From: Bacteroidota bacterium
Lineage (GTDB): Bacteria > Bacteroidota > Bacteroidia > B-17B0 > Aurantibacillaceae
Direction: 5' to 3'
NCBI GenBank assembly: GCA_025363015.1
Contig: JANYEQ010000072.1
Location: 1-55,049, forward strand
Length of the DNA stretch: 55,049 nucleotides
A model generated the notes under the pieces. It had not been told where the DNA came from. It ran no database searches and saw only the letters and a program-made list of their open reading frames with translations. Positions 44,770-54,213 of the stretch are shown piece after piece. How positions within the stretch are numbered: position 1 is the first letter of the stretch; every line of letters starts with the position of its first letter. Both the position numbers and the translations under genes were made by a program.

Positions 44770-44777
44770 CAAATATA
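44770..44777 (-). promoter_or_regulatory. -7 element for the PpiD-like gene
   Basis: The minus strand reads TATATTTG at 44777-44770, a perfect TAnnTTTG, 22 bp before the ATG at 44747. No good -33 at the usual distance was found. Confidence 0.45.
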
Positions 44778-44884
44778 ACAGTTTAAGTGAAATAGCGCTT
44801 AAAAATTTAGATTTTTTTTGCTTATTTATTGTGTGTAAAAAAGTAATAGCAATTAAACCAAATTAGGTTAAAAATCAACTTCAG

Positions 44885-46123
44885 TTACTCAAAACGTAAG
44901 CTATCAATGGGGTCTAATTGCGAGGCGCGTTTGGCGGGTAAGTAACCACTTATTAAACCTACCGTTACACAAATAACTACACCAGTCATTATCCAAAACC
45001 ACGGTATAAAAAAGCCTGTATCTAAAGCCAAGCTTATTACATTGCCAATTACAATGCCTAGTAAAATACCAAATGCACCGCCTAACACACATATAACAAC
45101 GCTTTCGATTAAAAATTGATATTTAATTATTTTTTGGGTAGCGCCTAATGCTTTTCTCACGCCAATTTCGCGGGTGCGCTCCGTAACACTTACCAGCATA
45201 ATATTCATTAACCCAATGGCTGCACCTAATAGGGTTATTAAGCCTATTATAGTAGCGCCTGCTGTTACTTTTTGCAGGTTACCAATAAGAAGAGTTGCTA
45301 AGTTATCGGCTTTTACGACGTCAAAATTTTCAGGATTAATGGTATTTATTTTTCTAATTTTTCTAAACACGCCTTTGGCTTCGTTTAAAATAATGGTGAG
45401 TAAAGCGCTGTTTTTACTTAATACATTTATGGTAAAACTCATATCGGGTTTACCAAAATATTGGCGCGCATTGGTAAGCGGTACAATACATACTTTATCG
45501 CCACCAAAGCCAGCGCTATTACCTTTGGGTTTTAAAACGCCTATTACTTTATACCGGTTTGCGCCAATTTTAATTGTTTTATCAACCGCTGATTGATTTT
45601 TTGGAAACAGAGCCGTTTCAATTTCTTTACCAATAATAACTAAATGAGCACCACTACTAATTTCTACTGGATTAAAATTGCGTCCACGTTCTAATTCGTA
45701 TCCAGCGGTGAGAATATAGTTTTCATCGCTACCAAATACTTGTATATTAGGGTTTGTTTTTTTGCTTTTATATTTTAAACGGCTGTTAAAGCTTGCCATT
45801 GTTGAAACTGAAGTTACAACAGGATAATTAAATTCGTTTTTAAAACGTACCGCTTCTTTATAAGTAATATTTGGATAGGGTTTTGCTTTTTTACCTTTGC
45901 GCCCAATTTTAATATTTACATCGGCATTGCGAATGGTAAAGGTATTAGCGCCCATGCTTGTAAAATTATTATTAATGCCATTTTTAATAGCATCTATAGC
46001 CGATAAAATACCCACCAAGGCCATTATTCCGATGCTAATAATAAGCATAGTAATTATAGCGCGTAAGCGGTTGGCTTTAATAGATTGAAGCGCTATGGAA
46101 ATATTTTGTTTTAAAAAATTCAA
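44885..46123 (-). CDS. MacB-like ABC transporter permease
   Basis: 412 aa. The N-terminal helix NRLRAIITMLIISIGIMALVGI, a MacB periplasmic core domain (about 45-270) and three C-terminal FtsX-type helices (TREIGVRKALGATQ with the coupling helix, then SGYLPAKRASQLDPIDSLR) are all typical. Such permeases work as mechanotransmission devices exporting peptides, toxins or lipoproteins. The ATPase is not in the window. It lies 2 bp after the aminopeptidase gene, so both share a transcript. Confidence 0.88.
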   Translation of the reverse strand: MNFLKQNISIALQSIKANRLRAIITMLIISIGIMALVGILSAIDAIKNGINNNFTSMGANTFTIRNADVNIKIGRKGKKAKPYPNITYKEAVRFKNEFNYPVVTSVSTMASFNSRLKYKSKKTNPNIQVFGSDENYILTAGYELERGRNFNPVEISSGAHLVIIGKEIETALFPKNQSAVDKTIKIGANRYKVIGVLKPKGNSAGFGGDKVCIVPLTNARQYFGKPDMSFTINVLSKNSALLTIILNEAKGVFRKIRKINTINPENFDVVKADNLATLLIGNLQKVTAGATIIGLITLLGAAIGLMNIMLVSVTERTREIGVRKALGATQKIIKYQFLIESVVICVLGGAFGILLGIVIGNVISLALDTGFFIPWFWIMTGVVICVTVGLISGYLPAKRASQLDPIDSLRFE

Positions 46124-46125
46124 AA

Positions 46126-47415
46126 TTATTTAGCCATTAAACTTTCAATTTCTTCGGCTTCAAGCGGAATGTTTTTCATTAAATCTAACTGACCAGTGGT
46201 TGTTATTAACACATTATTTTCTAAACGTATTCCTAAGTTTTCTTGTGGAATGTAAATGCCTGGCTCCACCGTAAATACCATACCTGCTTGCATAGGCTCG
46301 GTAAAAAAGCCCACATCGTGAACATCTAAACCTAAAAAATGGCTGGTGCCATGCATAAAATATTTTTTATAGGCTGGCCAATTTGGGTTTTGTGCTTTTA
46401 CTTCAGCAGTAGTAATTAAGCCCAATTGTAATAATTCTTCTGTCATTAAATCGCCAACGGCTTTGTTATATTTATCAAAGGTTTGGCCTGCTAATAACAT
46501 CCCTGTTGCAGCTTTCATTACGCGTAAAACCGCATTGTACACTTGTTTTTGGCGTAGTGTAAATTTACCACTTACAGGTAAGCAGCGTGTTAAATCGCTG
46601 GCGTAGTTGCCATACTCCGCGGCCACATCTAATAAAATTACATCCCCCTCTTTACATTGTTTGTTATTATCAACATAGTGTAATACACAAGCGCTTGCAC
46701 CACTTGCAATTATTGGTCCATAAGCAAAACCAGCGCTTCGATTGCTAATAAATTCGTGAATTAATTCGGCTTCAATTTCATATTCCCACACACCAGGTTT
46801 AACAAATTTTAATAAACGACGCACACCTTTTTCGGTAATGTCGCAAGCTTGTTGAATTAAATCAATTTCTTGTGTGTTTTTAATAGCCCGTATTTTATGC
46901 ATTATTGGTGCACTACGTTGGTAGCTATGTAATGGAAATTTTTGTTGTATGGCTTTATTAAAGCGCATTTCGGCAGTTTGCGTACTATTGCCATTACGAT
47001 TGTGCTCGTTACTATTTAAATAGATGAATTCGGGTTGGTAAAAAAATGCTTTCATTATTTTATCAAATTCGTGATACCAATAAATATGCTCAATACCGCT
47101 AACCTCAGTAGCTTGTAACTTGTTTAGTTTAGCACCTTCCCAAATGGCAATTAATTCGCTGGTTTCTTTTACAAATAAAATTTCTTTGTGTTTACCATCT
47201 TTTACATCTGGAAAAATAACCAAAATAGTTTCTTCTTGATCAATACCTGTGAGGTAAAATAAATCGCTATTTTGTTTAAAACCCATGCTACCATCGGCAT
47301 TGGTAGGCATAGTATCGTTACTTATAAAAATGGCTAATGAATTTGGCTTTAAATAATTTTTAAATTTTTTACGATTTTCTATAAATAAGTTGGTATCTAT
47401 TTTTTGGTATTTCAT
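46126..47415 (-). CDS. pepP: Xaa-Pro aminopeptidase (aminopeptidase P, M24B)
   Basis: 429 aa. The N-terminal AMP_N domain (about 1-135, FKQNSDLFYLTGIDQEE) is followed by the pita-bread fold with all five metal ligands: D263 (LLDVAAEYGNY), D274 (ASDLTR), H359 (HGTSHFLGLDVHDVG), E384 (FTVEPGIY) and E399 (IRLENNVLI). It removes N-terminal residues preceding proline, using two Mn ions in the cytoplasm. It overlaps no neighbour but is 2 bp from the ABC permease. Confidence 0.94.
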   Translation of the reverse strand: MKYQKIDTNLFIENRKKFKNYLKPNSLAIFISNDTMPTNADGSMGFKQNSDLFYLTGIDQEETILVIFPDVKDGKHKEILFVKETSELIAIWEGAKLNKLQATEVSGIEHIYWYHEFDKIMKAFFYQPEFIYLNSNEHNRNGNSTQTAEMRFNKAIQQKFPLHSYQRSAPIMHKIRAIKNTQEIDLIQQACDITEKGVRRLLKFVKPGVWEYEIEAELIHEFISNRSAGFAYGPIIASGASACVLHYVDNNKQCKEGDVILLDVAAEYGNYASDLTRCLPVSGKFTLRQKQVYNAVLRVMKAATGMLLAGQTFDKYNKAVGDLMTEELLQLGLITTAEVKAQNPNWPAYKKYFMHGTSHFLGLDVHDVGFFTEPMQAGMVFTVEPGIYIPQENLGIRLENNVLITTTGQLDLMKNIPLEAEEIESLMAK

Positions 47416-47480
47416 AAGTATTATATTTTTATGATGTATTTTTTTAGTAAAATTAGTGTTCTGCGTGTTTTGGTGGTTAT

Positions 47481-48245
47481 TTATAAATCATTTGCTGTTG
47501 CTATCAACTCCGCCACATCTAACACTTTTGTTTTCTCTTCTTTATTAAAATGTTTAACACCATCTGTCATCATGGTATTGCAAAATGGGCATCCCACCGC
47601 AATTACATCGGGGTTTAATGCTAAAGCTTCTTCGGCACGCTCTACGTTTACTTCTTTGTTTCCTTTTTCGGCTTCTTTAAACATTTGCGCACCGCCAGCA
47701 CCACAGCATAAACCATTGGCTTTGCTGCGTTTCATTTCGGCTAACTCTACATCTAATTTTTGTATTATTTCGCGTGGGGCTTCGTACACATTATTGGCTC
47801 TACCTAAATAACAAGGGTCGTGAAACACAATTTTTTTGCCTTTAAATTCGCCACCTTGTACTTTTAATTTACCTTGGTTAATTAATTCCTGCACCAATTG
47901 GGTGTGATGAACCACTTCATAATTACCACCCAGTGCTGGATACTCATTTTTTATGGTATTAAAACAATGCGGACAGCCTGTAACAATTTTTTTAACGTTG
48001 TAGCCATTCATAACTGAAATGTTTTGCATGGCTTGCATTTGGTATAAAAATTCGTTACCAGCACGTTTGGCAGGGTCGCCAGTGCAACCTTCTTCGGTTC
48101 CTAAAATTGCAAATTTAATATTTACGTGATTTAGAATGCGTACAATAGCTTTGGTTATTTTTTTCGCTCTATCATCAAAACTTCCACTACAGCCTACCCA
48201 AAAAAGTATTTCGGGGGTTTCGCCTTTGGCTATAAGCTCAGACAT
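47481..48245 (-). CDS. CCG-domain (HdrB/LutA-like) Fe-S protein
   Basis: 254 aa from the ATG at 48245. The open frame extends 17 codons upstream, but those residues (MDNQQSSIINQQ) come from the TGATTGA repeat and are not conserved-looking. It has two cysteine-rich CCG domains: VGCSGS, CPHCFNTIKNEYP, then DPCYLGRANNVYEAPREI, CCGAGGAQMF and CPFCNTMM. These bind a [4Fe-4S]-type cluster and act in disulfide or quinone-linked oxidoreductases. It normally forms one unit with the ferredoxin-membrane protein upstream (48730), but here a four-helix-bundle gene is inserted between them. Confidence 0.87.
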   Translation of the reverse strand: MSELIAKGETPEILFWVGCSGSFDDRAKKITKAIVRILNHVNIKFAILGTEEGCTGDPAKRAGNEFLYQMQAMQNISVMNGYNVKKIVTGCPHCFNTIKNEYPALGGNYEVVHHTQLVQELINQGKLKVQGGEFKGKKIVFHDPCYLGRANNVYEAPREIIQKLDVELAEMKRSKANGLCCGAGGAQMFKEAEKGNKEVNVERAEEALALNPDVIAVGCPFCNTMMTDGVKHFNKEEKTKVLDVAELIATANDL

Positions 48246-48254
48246 AAATGGAAC

Positions 48255-48728
48255 TTTTAATTGTTGATTGATGATTGATGATTGTTGATTATCCATAACT
48301 TTAATTCTATTTTTTAATTTTATTGTTAAGATTGTACATTGCTGTTTCTCTTGATTTAGAGAAAATAGAAGTTAAGTCATGAGCTTCTTTTATTGAAAAT
48401 TCTACTTCACTAATTGGTAATAAATTAGAACAAGATATAAATTCTAACCAAAATTCCGATTCGTAACACTCTTCTATTTCAATGCTTAATTTTGATATAA
48501 ATACTGGCTTAGTTTGAGCGTGATTTGCAGCTCTATAATTTGTAGCTACCGATGTTGACGAACGAATTAATTTCCCTTTAATATGATTTCCTATATAAAC
48601 ATTTGGCAATTTTTCTGTAAATTTTATTACAGAAAGTGCAAATGCTTTTGTTCTTATATATAAACCTTCTGAAGTCATTTTTAAATTCAATTAATCATCA
48701 ATCTTCATTCAATCAACCATCTTCAATA
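48255..48728. mobile_element. Putative insertion unit carrying a four-helix-bundle gene
   Basis: A 0.47-kb unit is delimited by imperfect inverted flanks. The left one is built of TGATTGATGATTGATGATTG (about 48264-48283) and the right of AATCATCAATCTTCATTCAATC (split: AATCATCAATC, TTCATTCAATC; about 48693-48714). It interrupts two Fe-S genes that are usually adjacent. There is no transposase. The flank ends are approximate. Confidence 0.45.
48307..48678 (-). CDS. Four-helix-bundle protein (23S rRNA intervening-sequence / S23 family)
   Basis: 123 aa from the ATG at 48678; a TTG four codons earlier is open. SEGLYIRTKAFALSVIKFTE, KGKLIRSSTSVATNYRAANH, ISKLSIEIEECYESEFWLEF and LTSIFSKSRETA give the four helices. 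The RSSTSVATNYRAAN block is the signature of this family, first found inside 23S rRNA intervening sequences and related to Avd of diversity-generating retroelements. Most copies are basic, bind nucleic acid and move as small passengers. No rRNA or reverse transcriptase is nearby. Confidence 0.88.
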   Translation of the reverse strand: MTSEGLYIRTKAFALSVIKFTEKLPNVYIGNHIKGKLIRSSTSVATNYRAANHAQTKPVFISKLSIEIEECYESEFWLEFISCSNLLPISEVEFSIKEAHDLTSIFSKSRETAMYNLNNKIKK

Positions 48729-48729
48729 A

Positions 48730-50052
48730 TTATTCCTTAGCCCAATTAGCTCTATCTGCAGGACTAAACTGCCAAGGAGCGCCATTGTTTTCTAAATTGC
48801 TAAACATATTAGTTAACTCGCTTGGGTTTTGGCTTTCTTCCATTACTAAATAGCGGCGCATTTCTACAATAATTTCTAAGGGGTTAATGTTTATCGGACA
48901 GGCTTCAACACAAGCGTTGCAGGTATTACAGGCCCAAATTTCTTCAGTTGTTATATAATCTCCTAATAACGATTTTCCATCCTCAACAAATGTTCCATTA
49001 TTGGCATCTATATTATTACCTACTTCGGTTAATCTATCGCGCGTATCCATCATTATTTTGCGTGGCGATAGCTTTTTACCCGTTATGTTTTGCGGACAAG
49101 CACTGGTACAACGTCCACATTCTGTGCAACTATAAGCATCTAATAAATTTTTCCAAGTTAAATCTTGTACATCTTTTACACCAAAGCGTTGGGCGTTATT
49201 AGGATTGGTTTTAGCAACATACGCAGGGTCAAAATTAGGAGCAACTACATCGGTAACGCTATCTAAGGTTGTAAATTCGCCTTTTTGTTTTAGGTTAGAA
49301 TAATATGTGTTTGGAAACCCTAATACAATATGTAAATGTTTTGAAAATGGTAAATAATTTAAAAAACCAAATACCATTATAATATGCCCCCACCAACCAA
49401 TACGCTCAATTACATGCAAGCCACCTTCGGGAAAATTACCATATAACATTGGGCCTAAATGGCGTGAAATTGAAAAGCCTAAACTACCCTCGTTTAAATT
49501 AGTAGCATGCGAAAGGCCTCTACTATAAAGCACTTCATCGGCACCATTCATCATAAAAATGAAACATATTAAAACAATTTCGGCAATTAATATTAGGTTA
49601 GCATCTAATTTAGGCCAGCCGTTTAATTCGTTCATGGTTAAACGCGGTATTTTTAATAAATTACGTCTGGCTAAAAAGGCAATAGTACCAATAAATGCAA
49701 GTACAGAAAGTATTTCTATAAAACTCACCGCAAAGGTATAAATACCTCCTAAGGCTTCTCTAAAAATACGGTGGTGCCCGGTAATACCATCGGTAATTAT
49801 TTCTAATAATTCTATTTGTGTAATAATAAAAGCGCTGTATAAAAAAAAATGTAGAATGGCTGGAATTGGTTTTGCAAACATTTTTTGCTGACCAAAAGCC
49901 ACTAACAACATTGTTTTAAAGCGCTTATTTTTATTATCGTTAAGTTTAATTTTGCGACCTAATAAAATATTACGCTTTATTTTTTTTGCGTTAATAAAAA
50001 AATAAGTAGATGCACTTATTAAAAGCAAACAAAAGATAATACAACTAATCAT
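48730..50052 (-). CDS. Membrane Fe-S protein (ferredoxin domain plus NarI/HdrE-like helices)
   Basis: 440 aa. Five or six N-terminal helices (about 1-270) are followed by a dicluster ferredoxin domain with CTECGRCTSACP (about 311-322) and CNTCNACVEACPININP (about 375-391), each a CxxCxxCxxxCP site. His residues in the helices (HFFLYSAF, GHHRIFRE, HIIMVFGFLNYLPFSKHLHI) could bind haem as in NarI. It passes electrons between the quinone pool and the CCG protein downstream. The gene follows mlaD by 6 bp. Confidence 0.85.
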   Translation of the reverse strand: MISCIIFCLLLISASTYFFINAKKIKRNILLGRKIKLNDNKNKRFKTMLLVAFGQQKMFAKPIPAILHFFLYSAFIITQIELLEIITDGITGHHRIFREALGGIYTFAVSFIEILSVLAFIGTIAFLARRNLLKIPRLTMNELNGWPKLDANLILIAEIVLICFIFMMNGADEVLYSRGLSHATNLNEGSLGFSISRHLGPMLYGNFPEGGLHVIERIGWWGHIIMVFGFLNYLPFSKHLHIVLGFPNTYYSNLKQKGEFTTLDSVTDVVAPNFDPAYVAKTNPNNAQRFGVKDVQDLTWKNLLDAYSCTECGRCTSACPQNITGKKLSPRKIMMDTRDRLTEVGNNIDANNGTFVEDGKSLLGDYITTEEIWACNTCNACVEACPININPLEIIVEMRRYLVMEESQNPSELTNMFSNLENNGAPWQFSPADRANWAKE

Positions 50053-50058
50053 ACACTG

Positions 50059-51039
50059 TTAATTTTTTGGTTTGTTTTTATCCTTTTTTCCAAATACAGA
50101 AAAGTGAATATAACGCTCGGGGTTAATACGTAAATCTTTTAATAATTTATCTAAATCTTCGCCCGATTTATTTAAGTTATTGTATAACGAATCGTTTTTG
50201 GCTAGTTTACCTAAAGTACCTTGCCCTTCGTTTATTTTTGTTAATAAAATATTTAATTCTTTCATTGATTTGTTAGCATTATCAACCGCTTCTTTAATTT
50301 GCGCTTTTGCCAAACTATCAGTCATATTACTAATATTACCAATAATATTATCAATTCTAGCCCCATTTTTACTAAGGTTAGCGGTAATTTGATTTAAGTT
50401 AGATAGAATAGATGATATTTTAACTTTTTCAGATCCAATTAAATCGTCCATTTTATAAGCCGTTTGCTCTAAACTTAAAATGGCTTTACGAACACCTTCA
50501 AAACTTTGGTCAATATTTTTTCGAGTTTTTACATTTAATACAGAGTTTACAACACTCATCACACTATCAATACTTCCTATTAATTTTTCGGCTTTTGCTT
50601 GTATTGGGGCTAATTGTTTGTTAAACGATTCTTTTAAACCTTGTTCGGTTTCGGCAAATAAGGTATCGCCACTTTTTACAAATTCTGTATTGTTACTTAA
50701 TATAATTTCTATAGCTTTTGAGCCCAATAAATCTGAGCTAATGGCTCGGGCTATAGAGTGTTTAGGAATATCTACATCTTCGGTTAGTAAAAATTTTATT
50801 AATACGCTTTTTTGATTACCACTACCAATTAAGCTGATTTTATTTACTTGACCCACTTTAAAACCACTAATTAATAATGGAGTGGCGGGTATAATATTAT
50901 CTATTTTTGGATAAATAGCATATAATACATACTTGTGCGAAAAAAGATTGCTACCTTTTAAAAAATTAATGCCCCAAATAAAAGCTGCAATGGCGCTTAC
51001 CACTACTATTCCAATTTTAAATTCTTTAGTTATTTTCAC
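50059..51039 (-). CDS. MlaD/MCE-domain lipid transport protein
   Basis: 326 aa. One N-terminal helix (about 9-27) is followed by the MCE domain (about 37-115, YAIYPKIDNIIPATPLLISG and GFKVGQVNKISLIG). After that comes an extended helical and coiled-coil part (about 150-300) ending with a lysine-rich tail. MlaD proteins form hexamers that carry phospholipids across the periplasm. The Mla permease and ATPase are not next to it. It is the first gene of the Fe-S operon, a frequent arrangement in Bacteroidota. Confidence 0.88.
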   Translation of the reverse strand: MKITKEFKIGIVVVSAIAAFIWGINFLKGSNLFSHKYVLYAIYPKIDNIIPATPLLISGFKVGQVNKISLIGSGNQKSVLIKFLLTEDVDIPKHSIARAISSDLLGSKAIEIILSNNTEFVKSGDTLFAETEQGLKESFNKQLAPIQAKAEKLIGSIDSVMSVVNSVLNVKTRKNIDQSFEGVRKAILSLEQTAYKMDDLIGSEKVKISSILSNLNQITANLSKNGARIDNIIGNISNMTDSLAKAQIKEAVDNANKSMKELNILLTKINEGQGTLGKLAKNDSLYNNLNKSGEDLDKLLKDLRINPERYIHFSVFGKKDKNKPKN

Positions 51040-51115
51040 GTATTAATTTTACCCCTTAAAGGTAAGGGTTTTTTGCTTTATGGCAAATACATTTATAAAG
51101 CTTATGGTTTTAAAT

Positions 51116-51150
51116 AAAAAACTCCGTTTAAAATTTAAACGGAGTTTTTT
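51116..51150 (-). terminator. Intrinsic terminator after the starch-synthase-like gene
   Basis: AAAAAACTCCGTTTAAA pairs with TTTAAACGGAGTTTTTT around a single A (17-bp arms). On the minus strand it lies 21 bp after the stop at 51172 and ends in six U. Confidence 0.88.
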
Positions 51151-51171
51151 AATCTATTTTTTTATAAAAGT

Positions 51172-52002
51172 TTAGCCCAATTCAGCAACTTCTTCTAACA
51201 TAGTATCGTAAAATTCATTATACGCATCCATGTATTCGGTTTCGTTTTTATATTCTAAAAAGGGTTTACCGCTTTTTTTAATAAACTTCTCTAATTCAGG
51301 ATTTAATTTTTCGGTACCCTGCATAATGGCATCTGCAAACTCAATGGCTTGTTTTTGCATGTTTAAGTGGCTACTTTCTTCAGTAAGATGTTTTAAATCT
51401 TTTTTTGTAAAACCATCAAAGGTTAGTTTATCTAAAAACTTTTTATTTAATGTTTTTGGATATTCATCTTCGTATAAACTTACCACCACCTTTGCATCAA
51501 CAAATAAAGGATCTTCGGCATAATATTTTTTGATATACATAGGCAAAAGCGATGTAAACCAGCCATGGCAATGAATAACATCGGGCTGCCAGCCTAATTT
51601 TTTTACAGTTTCAACAACGCCACGGGCAAAAAACATAGCACGCTCATCGTTATCATCAAAGTGTTTACCACTTGTTTTATCTGTTAAGGTAGCTTTTCGG
51701 CTAAAATATTCTTCGTTATCAATAAAATAAACTTGCATACGCGCACTTGGTATGCTTGCTACTTTTATAATTAAAGGATGATCAACATCGTTAATTACTA
51801 AATTCATCCCTGAAAGGCGAATAACTTCGTGAAGTTGATGACGACGCTCATTAATTGTGCCGTACTTAGGCATAAAGGTGCGAATTTCTTTTCCGCGTTC
51901 TTGAATACTTTGTGGTAATCTTCTGGCAATTTTGCCGATGTAGGTTTCGTCTAAATAGGGGGTAATGTCTTGCGAAACAAATAGAACTTTGGCTTTCTTC
52001 AT
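51172..52002 (-). CDS. Starch/glycogen synthase-like GT5 N-terminal domain protein
   Basis: 276 aa from the ATG at 52002 (MKKAKVLFVSQDITPYL); a longer frame adds a hydrophobic but non-conserved extension. It covers only the N-terminal Rossmann half of a GT5 enzyme: QSIQERGKEIRTFMPKYG, HQLHEVIRLSGMNL, the acceptor-side DVIHCHGWFTSLLP. The ADP-glucose-binding C-terminal half is missing. Related short proteins are widespread in Bacteroidota next to panC, so this is probably the normal form. Catalysis alone is unlikely. It diverges from panC by 91 bp. Confidence 0.8.
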   Translation of the reverse strand: MKKAKVLFVSQDITPYLDETYIGKIARRLPQSIQERGKEIRTFMPKYGTINERRHQLHEVIRLSGMNLVINDVDHPLIIKVASIPSARMQVYFIDNEEYFSRKATLTDKTSGKHFDDNDERAMFFARGVVETVKKLGWQPDVIHCHGWFTSLLPMYIKKYYAEDPLFVDAKVVVSLYEDEYPKTLNKKFLDKLTFDGFTKKDLKHLTEESSHLNMQKQAIEFADAIMQGTEKLNPELEKFIKKSGKPFLEYKNETEYMDAYNEFYDTMLEEVAELG

Positions 52003-52093
52003 ACTTATCAACTTCGGTTTAGTTTGTGTAATTACAAAAGTAATGAAAAAAAATGCATATTTCAAAGTAAAATGTATTTTTACAGGCAAATAA

Positions 52094-52936
52094 TTGATAA
52101 TAATTACAAAAATAGTCGATTTACAGGTTTTTTTATCTAAAAAAATAAGCCAAACTAAAACTATTGGTTTTGTGCCAACAATGGGTGCATTGCACTTAGG
52201 CCACTTATCTTTAATTGCTCAAAGCAAAAAACAATGTAATTTAACTGTTTGTAGCATTTTTGTAAATCCTACCCAATTTAACGATGCTACCGATTTAAAA
52301 AAATACCCGCGAATGCCAAAAAAAGATGCCGAATTGTTAAAATCGGTAGGTTGCGATGTGTTATTTATGCCAACAGTTAATGAAATTTACCCTACAAAAG
52401 ATACTCGACAGTTTAATTTTGGATATTTAGATACTTTATTAGAAGGTGCAAATAGGCCTGGCCATTTTAATGGTGTGGCACAAGTTGTAAGCCGTTTATT
52501 TGAACTAGTAAAACCTACAAAAGCTTTTTTTGGGAGTAAAGATTACCAACAGGTAATGATTGTAAAGGCCTTGGTAAAACAATTAAACCTTCCTATAAAA
52601 ATTATAGCTTGCCCAATTTTGCGCGAAAAAGATGGCTTAGCCATGAGTTCGCGAAATATGTTATTAAGCCCAACCGAAAGAAAAGCGGCAAAACTTATAC
52701 CATTATTAATGCAACAAAGTAAAACCCTTAAAAAAGAAGGAAAAACAATTGCAGAAATTAAACACTATATTAAAACTGAGTTAACTAACCACACAATTTA
52801 CAAATTAAATTATTTTGCAATTTGTAATGCTACTACTTTAAAAAACGCCAAAAAATTTACAACTAATAACACCTACGTTGCATTAATAGCGTGTTATGTT
52901 GGTAATATTAGGTTAATTGATAATTTAGAATTGTAA
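52094..52936 (+). CDS. panC: Pantothenate synthetase
   Basis: 280 aa from a TTG start. The nucleotidyl-transferase fold has the HIGH-type motif H34-L-G-H37 in PTMGALHLGHLSLI, FVNPTQFNDATDL (about 56-68), the pantoate pocket LEGANRPGHFNGVAQVV, GSKDYQQ, and the KMSKS-like DGLAMSSRN. It joins pantoate and beta-alanine with ATP on the way to coenzyme A. panD and panB are not visible in the window. It ends 7 bp from the convergent methyltransferase gene. Confidence 0.96.
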   Translation: MIIITKIVDLQVFLSKKISQTKTIGFVPTMGALHLGHLSLIAQSKKQCNLTVCSIFVNPTQFNDATDLKKYPRMPKKDAELLKSVGCDVLFMPTVNEIYPTKDTRQFNFGYLDTLLEGANRPGHFNGVAQVVSRLFELVKPTKAFFGSKDYQQVMIVKALVKQLNLPIKIIACPILREKDGLAMSSRNMLLSPTERKAAKLIPLLMQQSKTLKKEGKTIAEIKHYIKTELTNHTIYKLNYFAICNATTLKNAKKFTTNNTYVALIACYVGNIRLIDNLEL

Positions 52937-52943
52937 CTAAATA

Positions 52944-54119
52944 TTACTCTACCCACAAAACCATACCCTTTAAATACTCACCTTCGGCAAAATTAGGGGT
53001 TACTGGATGATCGGGAGGTTGGTGTAAATAATGTAATACTCTTACATTGCGTTTAGCCTCAATAGCGGCAGCAGTTATGGTATTGTAAAATAAATATTTA
53101 TCAACCACACCACTACAACTAAATGTAAATAAAATACCATTAGGTTTAATGTATTTTAATGCCGTAGCGTTTAAACGTTTATAGGCAGTAACGGCATTGT
53201 GTTTGCTTTCGCGGCTTTTTGCAAAGGCGGGCGGGTCAAGCACAATCACATCATACACATCTTTTTTATCTTTTAAAAAATCAAAGGTATCCATTACAAA
53301 ACTTTGGGTATTTGTTAAGTTATTTAATTGTGTATTTGTGTTACACAATTCAATAGCCGAAGCGCTTGAATCTACCGAGTGAACAGTAGTTGCAACCGCT
53401 GCGGCATAAATACTAAAACCACCTGTGTAACAAAAAGTATTTAAAACTGTTTTGTTTTTACTGTATTGTGCCAATAGGTTTCGGTTATCGCGTTGATCAA
53501 CAAAAAAGCCAGTTTTTTGTCCTTTAATAAAATCTATTTTAAATACATGATTGTTTTCGCTTACAATAACATCTCCATCAATTGAACCAAATAAATAATC
53601 GTTTTTAGTTTGAGCATTTAATTGTTTGGGTAAAGTTTCAGCACTTTTATCGTAAACGCTTTTTAAAGCAATACCCAATACGTTTATTAAGGCATTTGTA
53701 ATGGCTTGTTTTTGTAAATAAATACCCCACGAATGGGCCTGAAAAACAACATTGCCGTTATAGTAATCTAAAATTAAGCCGCTAGCCCCATCGCCTTCGC
53801 CAAAAAATAAACGGCACACATTTGTACTCTTGTTTAAAATACCTAAATGTTTGCGGTAATTATATGCTGCGTTTATTTTATTAAACCAAAATTGTTCGTC
53901 AATAGTTACTTTTACAAACGAAATAAAACGCACGGCTATACTGCCATTAGCATAATAGCCCGTACCCAAATATTGATTTTGATGCGAGTAAACTTCAACA
54001 ATATCGCCCTCTTGCACTGTATTTTCTTTTTTAGCAATAGCCCCCGAAAATATCCATGGGTGAAAACGTAACGAAGAGGTTTCTTTACCTTTATTTAATA
54101 TAATGTTAGAGTAATTCAT
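52944..54119 (-). CDS. rlmI: RlmI/RlmK-like class I rRNA (cytosine-5) methyltransferase
   Basis: 391 aa from the ATG at 54119, where the PUA domain begins (NKGKETSSLRFHPWIFSGAI); a start seven codons earlier is open. The central EEHD-like region LFFGEGDGASGLILDYYNG is followed by the SAM fold NTFCYTGGFSIYAAA, VHSVDSSASAIEL, and the catalytic motif IV VLDPPAFAKS. Ser-Cys-Ser (FTFSCSG) is the motif VI cysteine. RlmI methylates C1962 of 23S rRNA in E. coli. Confidence 0.9.
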   Translation of the reverse strand: MNYSNIILNKGKETSSLRFHPWIFSGAIAKKENTVQEGDIVEVYSHQNQYLGTGYYANGSIAVRFISFVKVTIDEQFWFNKINAAYNYRKHLGILNKSTNVCRLFFGEGDGASGLILDYYNGNVVFQAHSWGIYLQKQAITNALINVLGIALKSVYDKSAETLPKQLNAQTKNDYLFGSIDGDVIVSENNHVFKIDFIKGQKTGFFVDQRDNRNLLAQYSKNKTVLNTFCYTGGFSIYAAAVATTVHSVDSSASAIELCNTNTQLNNLTNTQSFVMDTFDFLKDKKDVYDVIVLDPPAFAKSRESKHNAVTAYKRLNATALKYIKPNGILFTFSCSGVVDKYLFYNTITAAAIEAKRNVRVLHYLHQPPDHPVTPNFAEGEYLKGMVLWVE

Positions 54120-54213
54120 GGTAGTGGCAAATGTAAACAATCTTTAGTTATTTGCTAAACGTTACAGGCTTTATACCAATTTTCGTTAAAACAAGTTAAT
54201 TGTTATAAATAAA

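Noticed and set aside
48307-48678. Diversity-generating retroelement accessory (Avd)
   Set aside because: Same fold family, but there is no reverse transcriptase, template repeat or variable repeat in the window.
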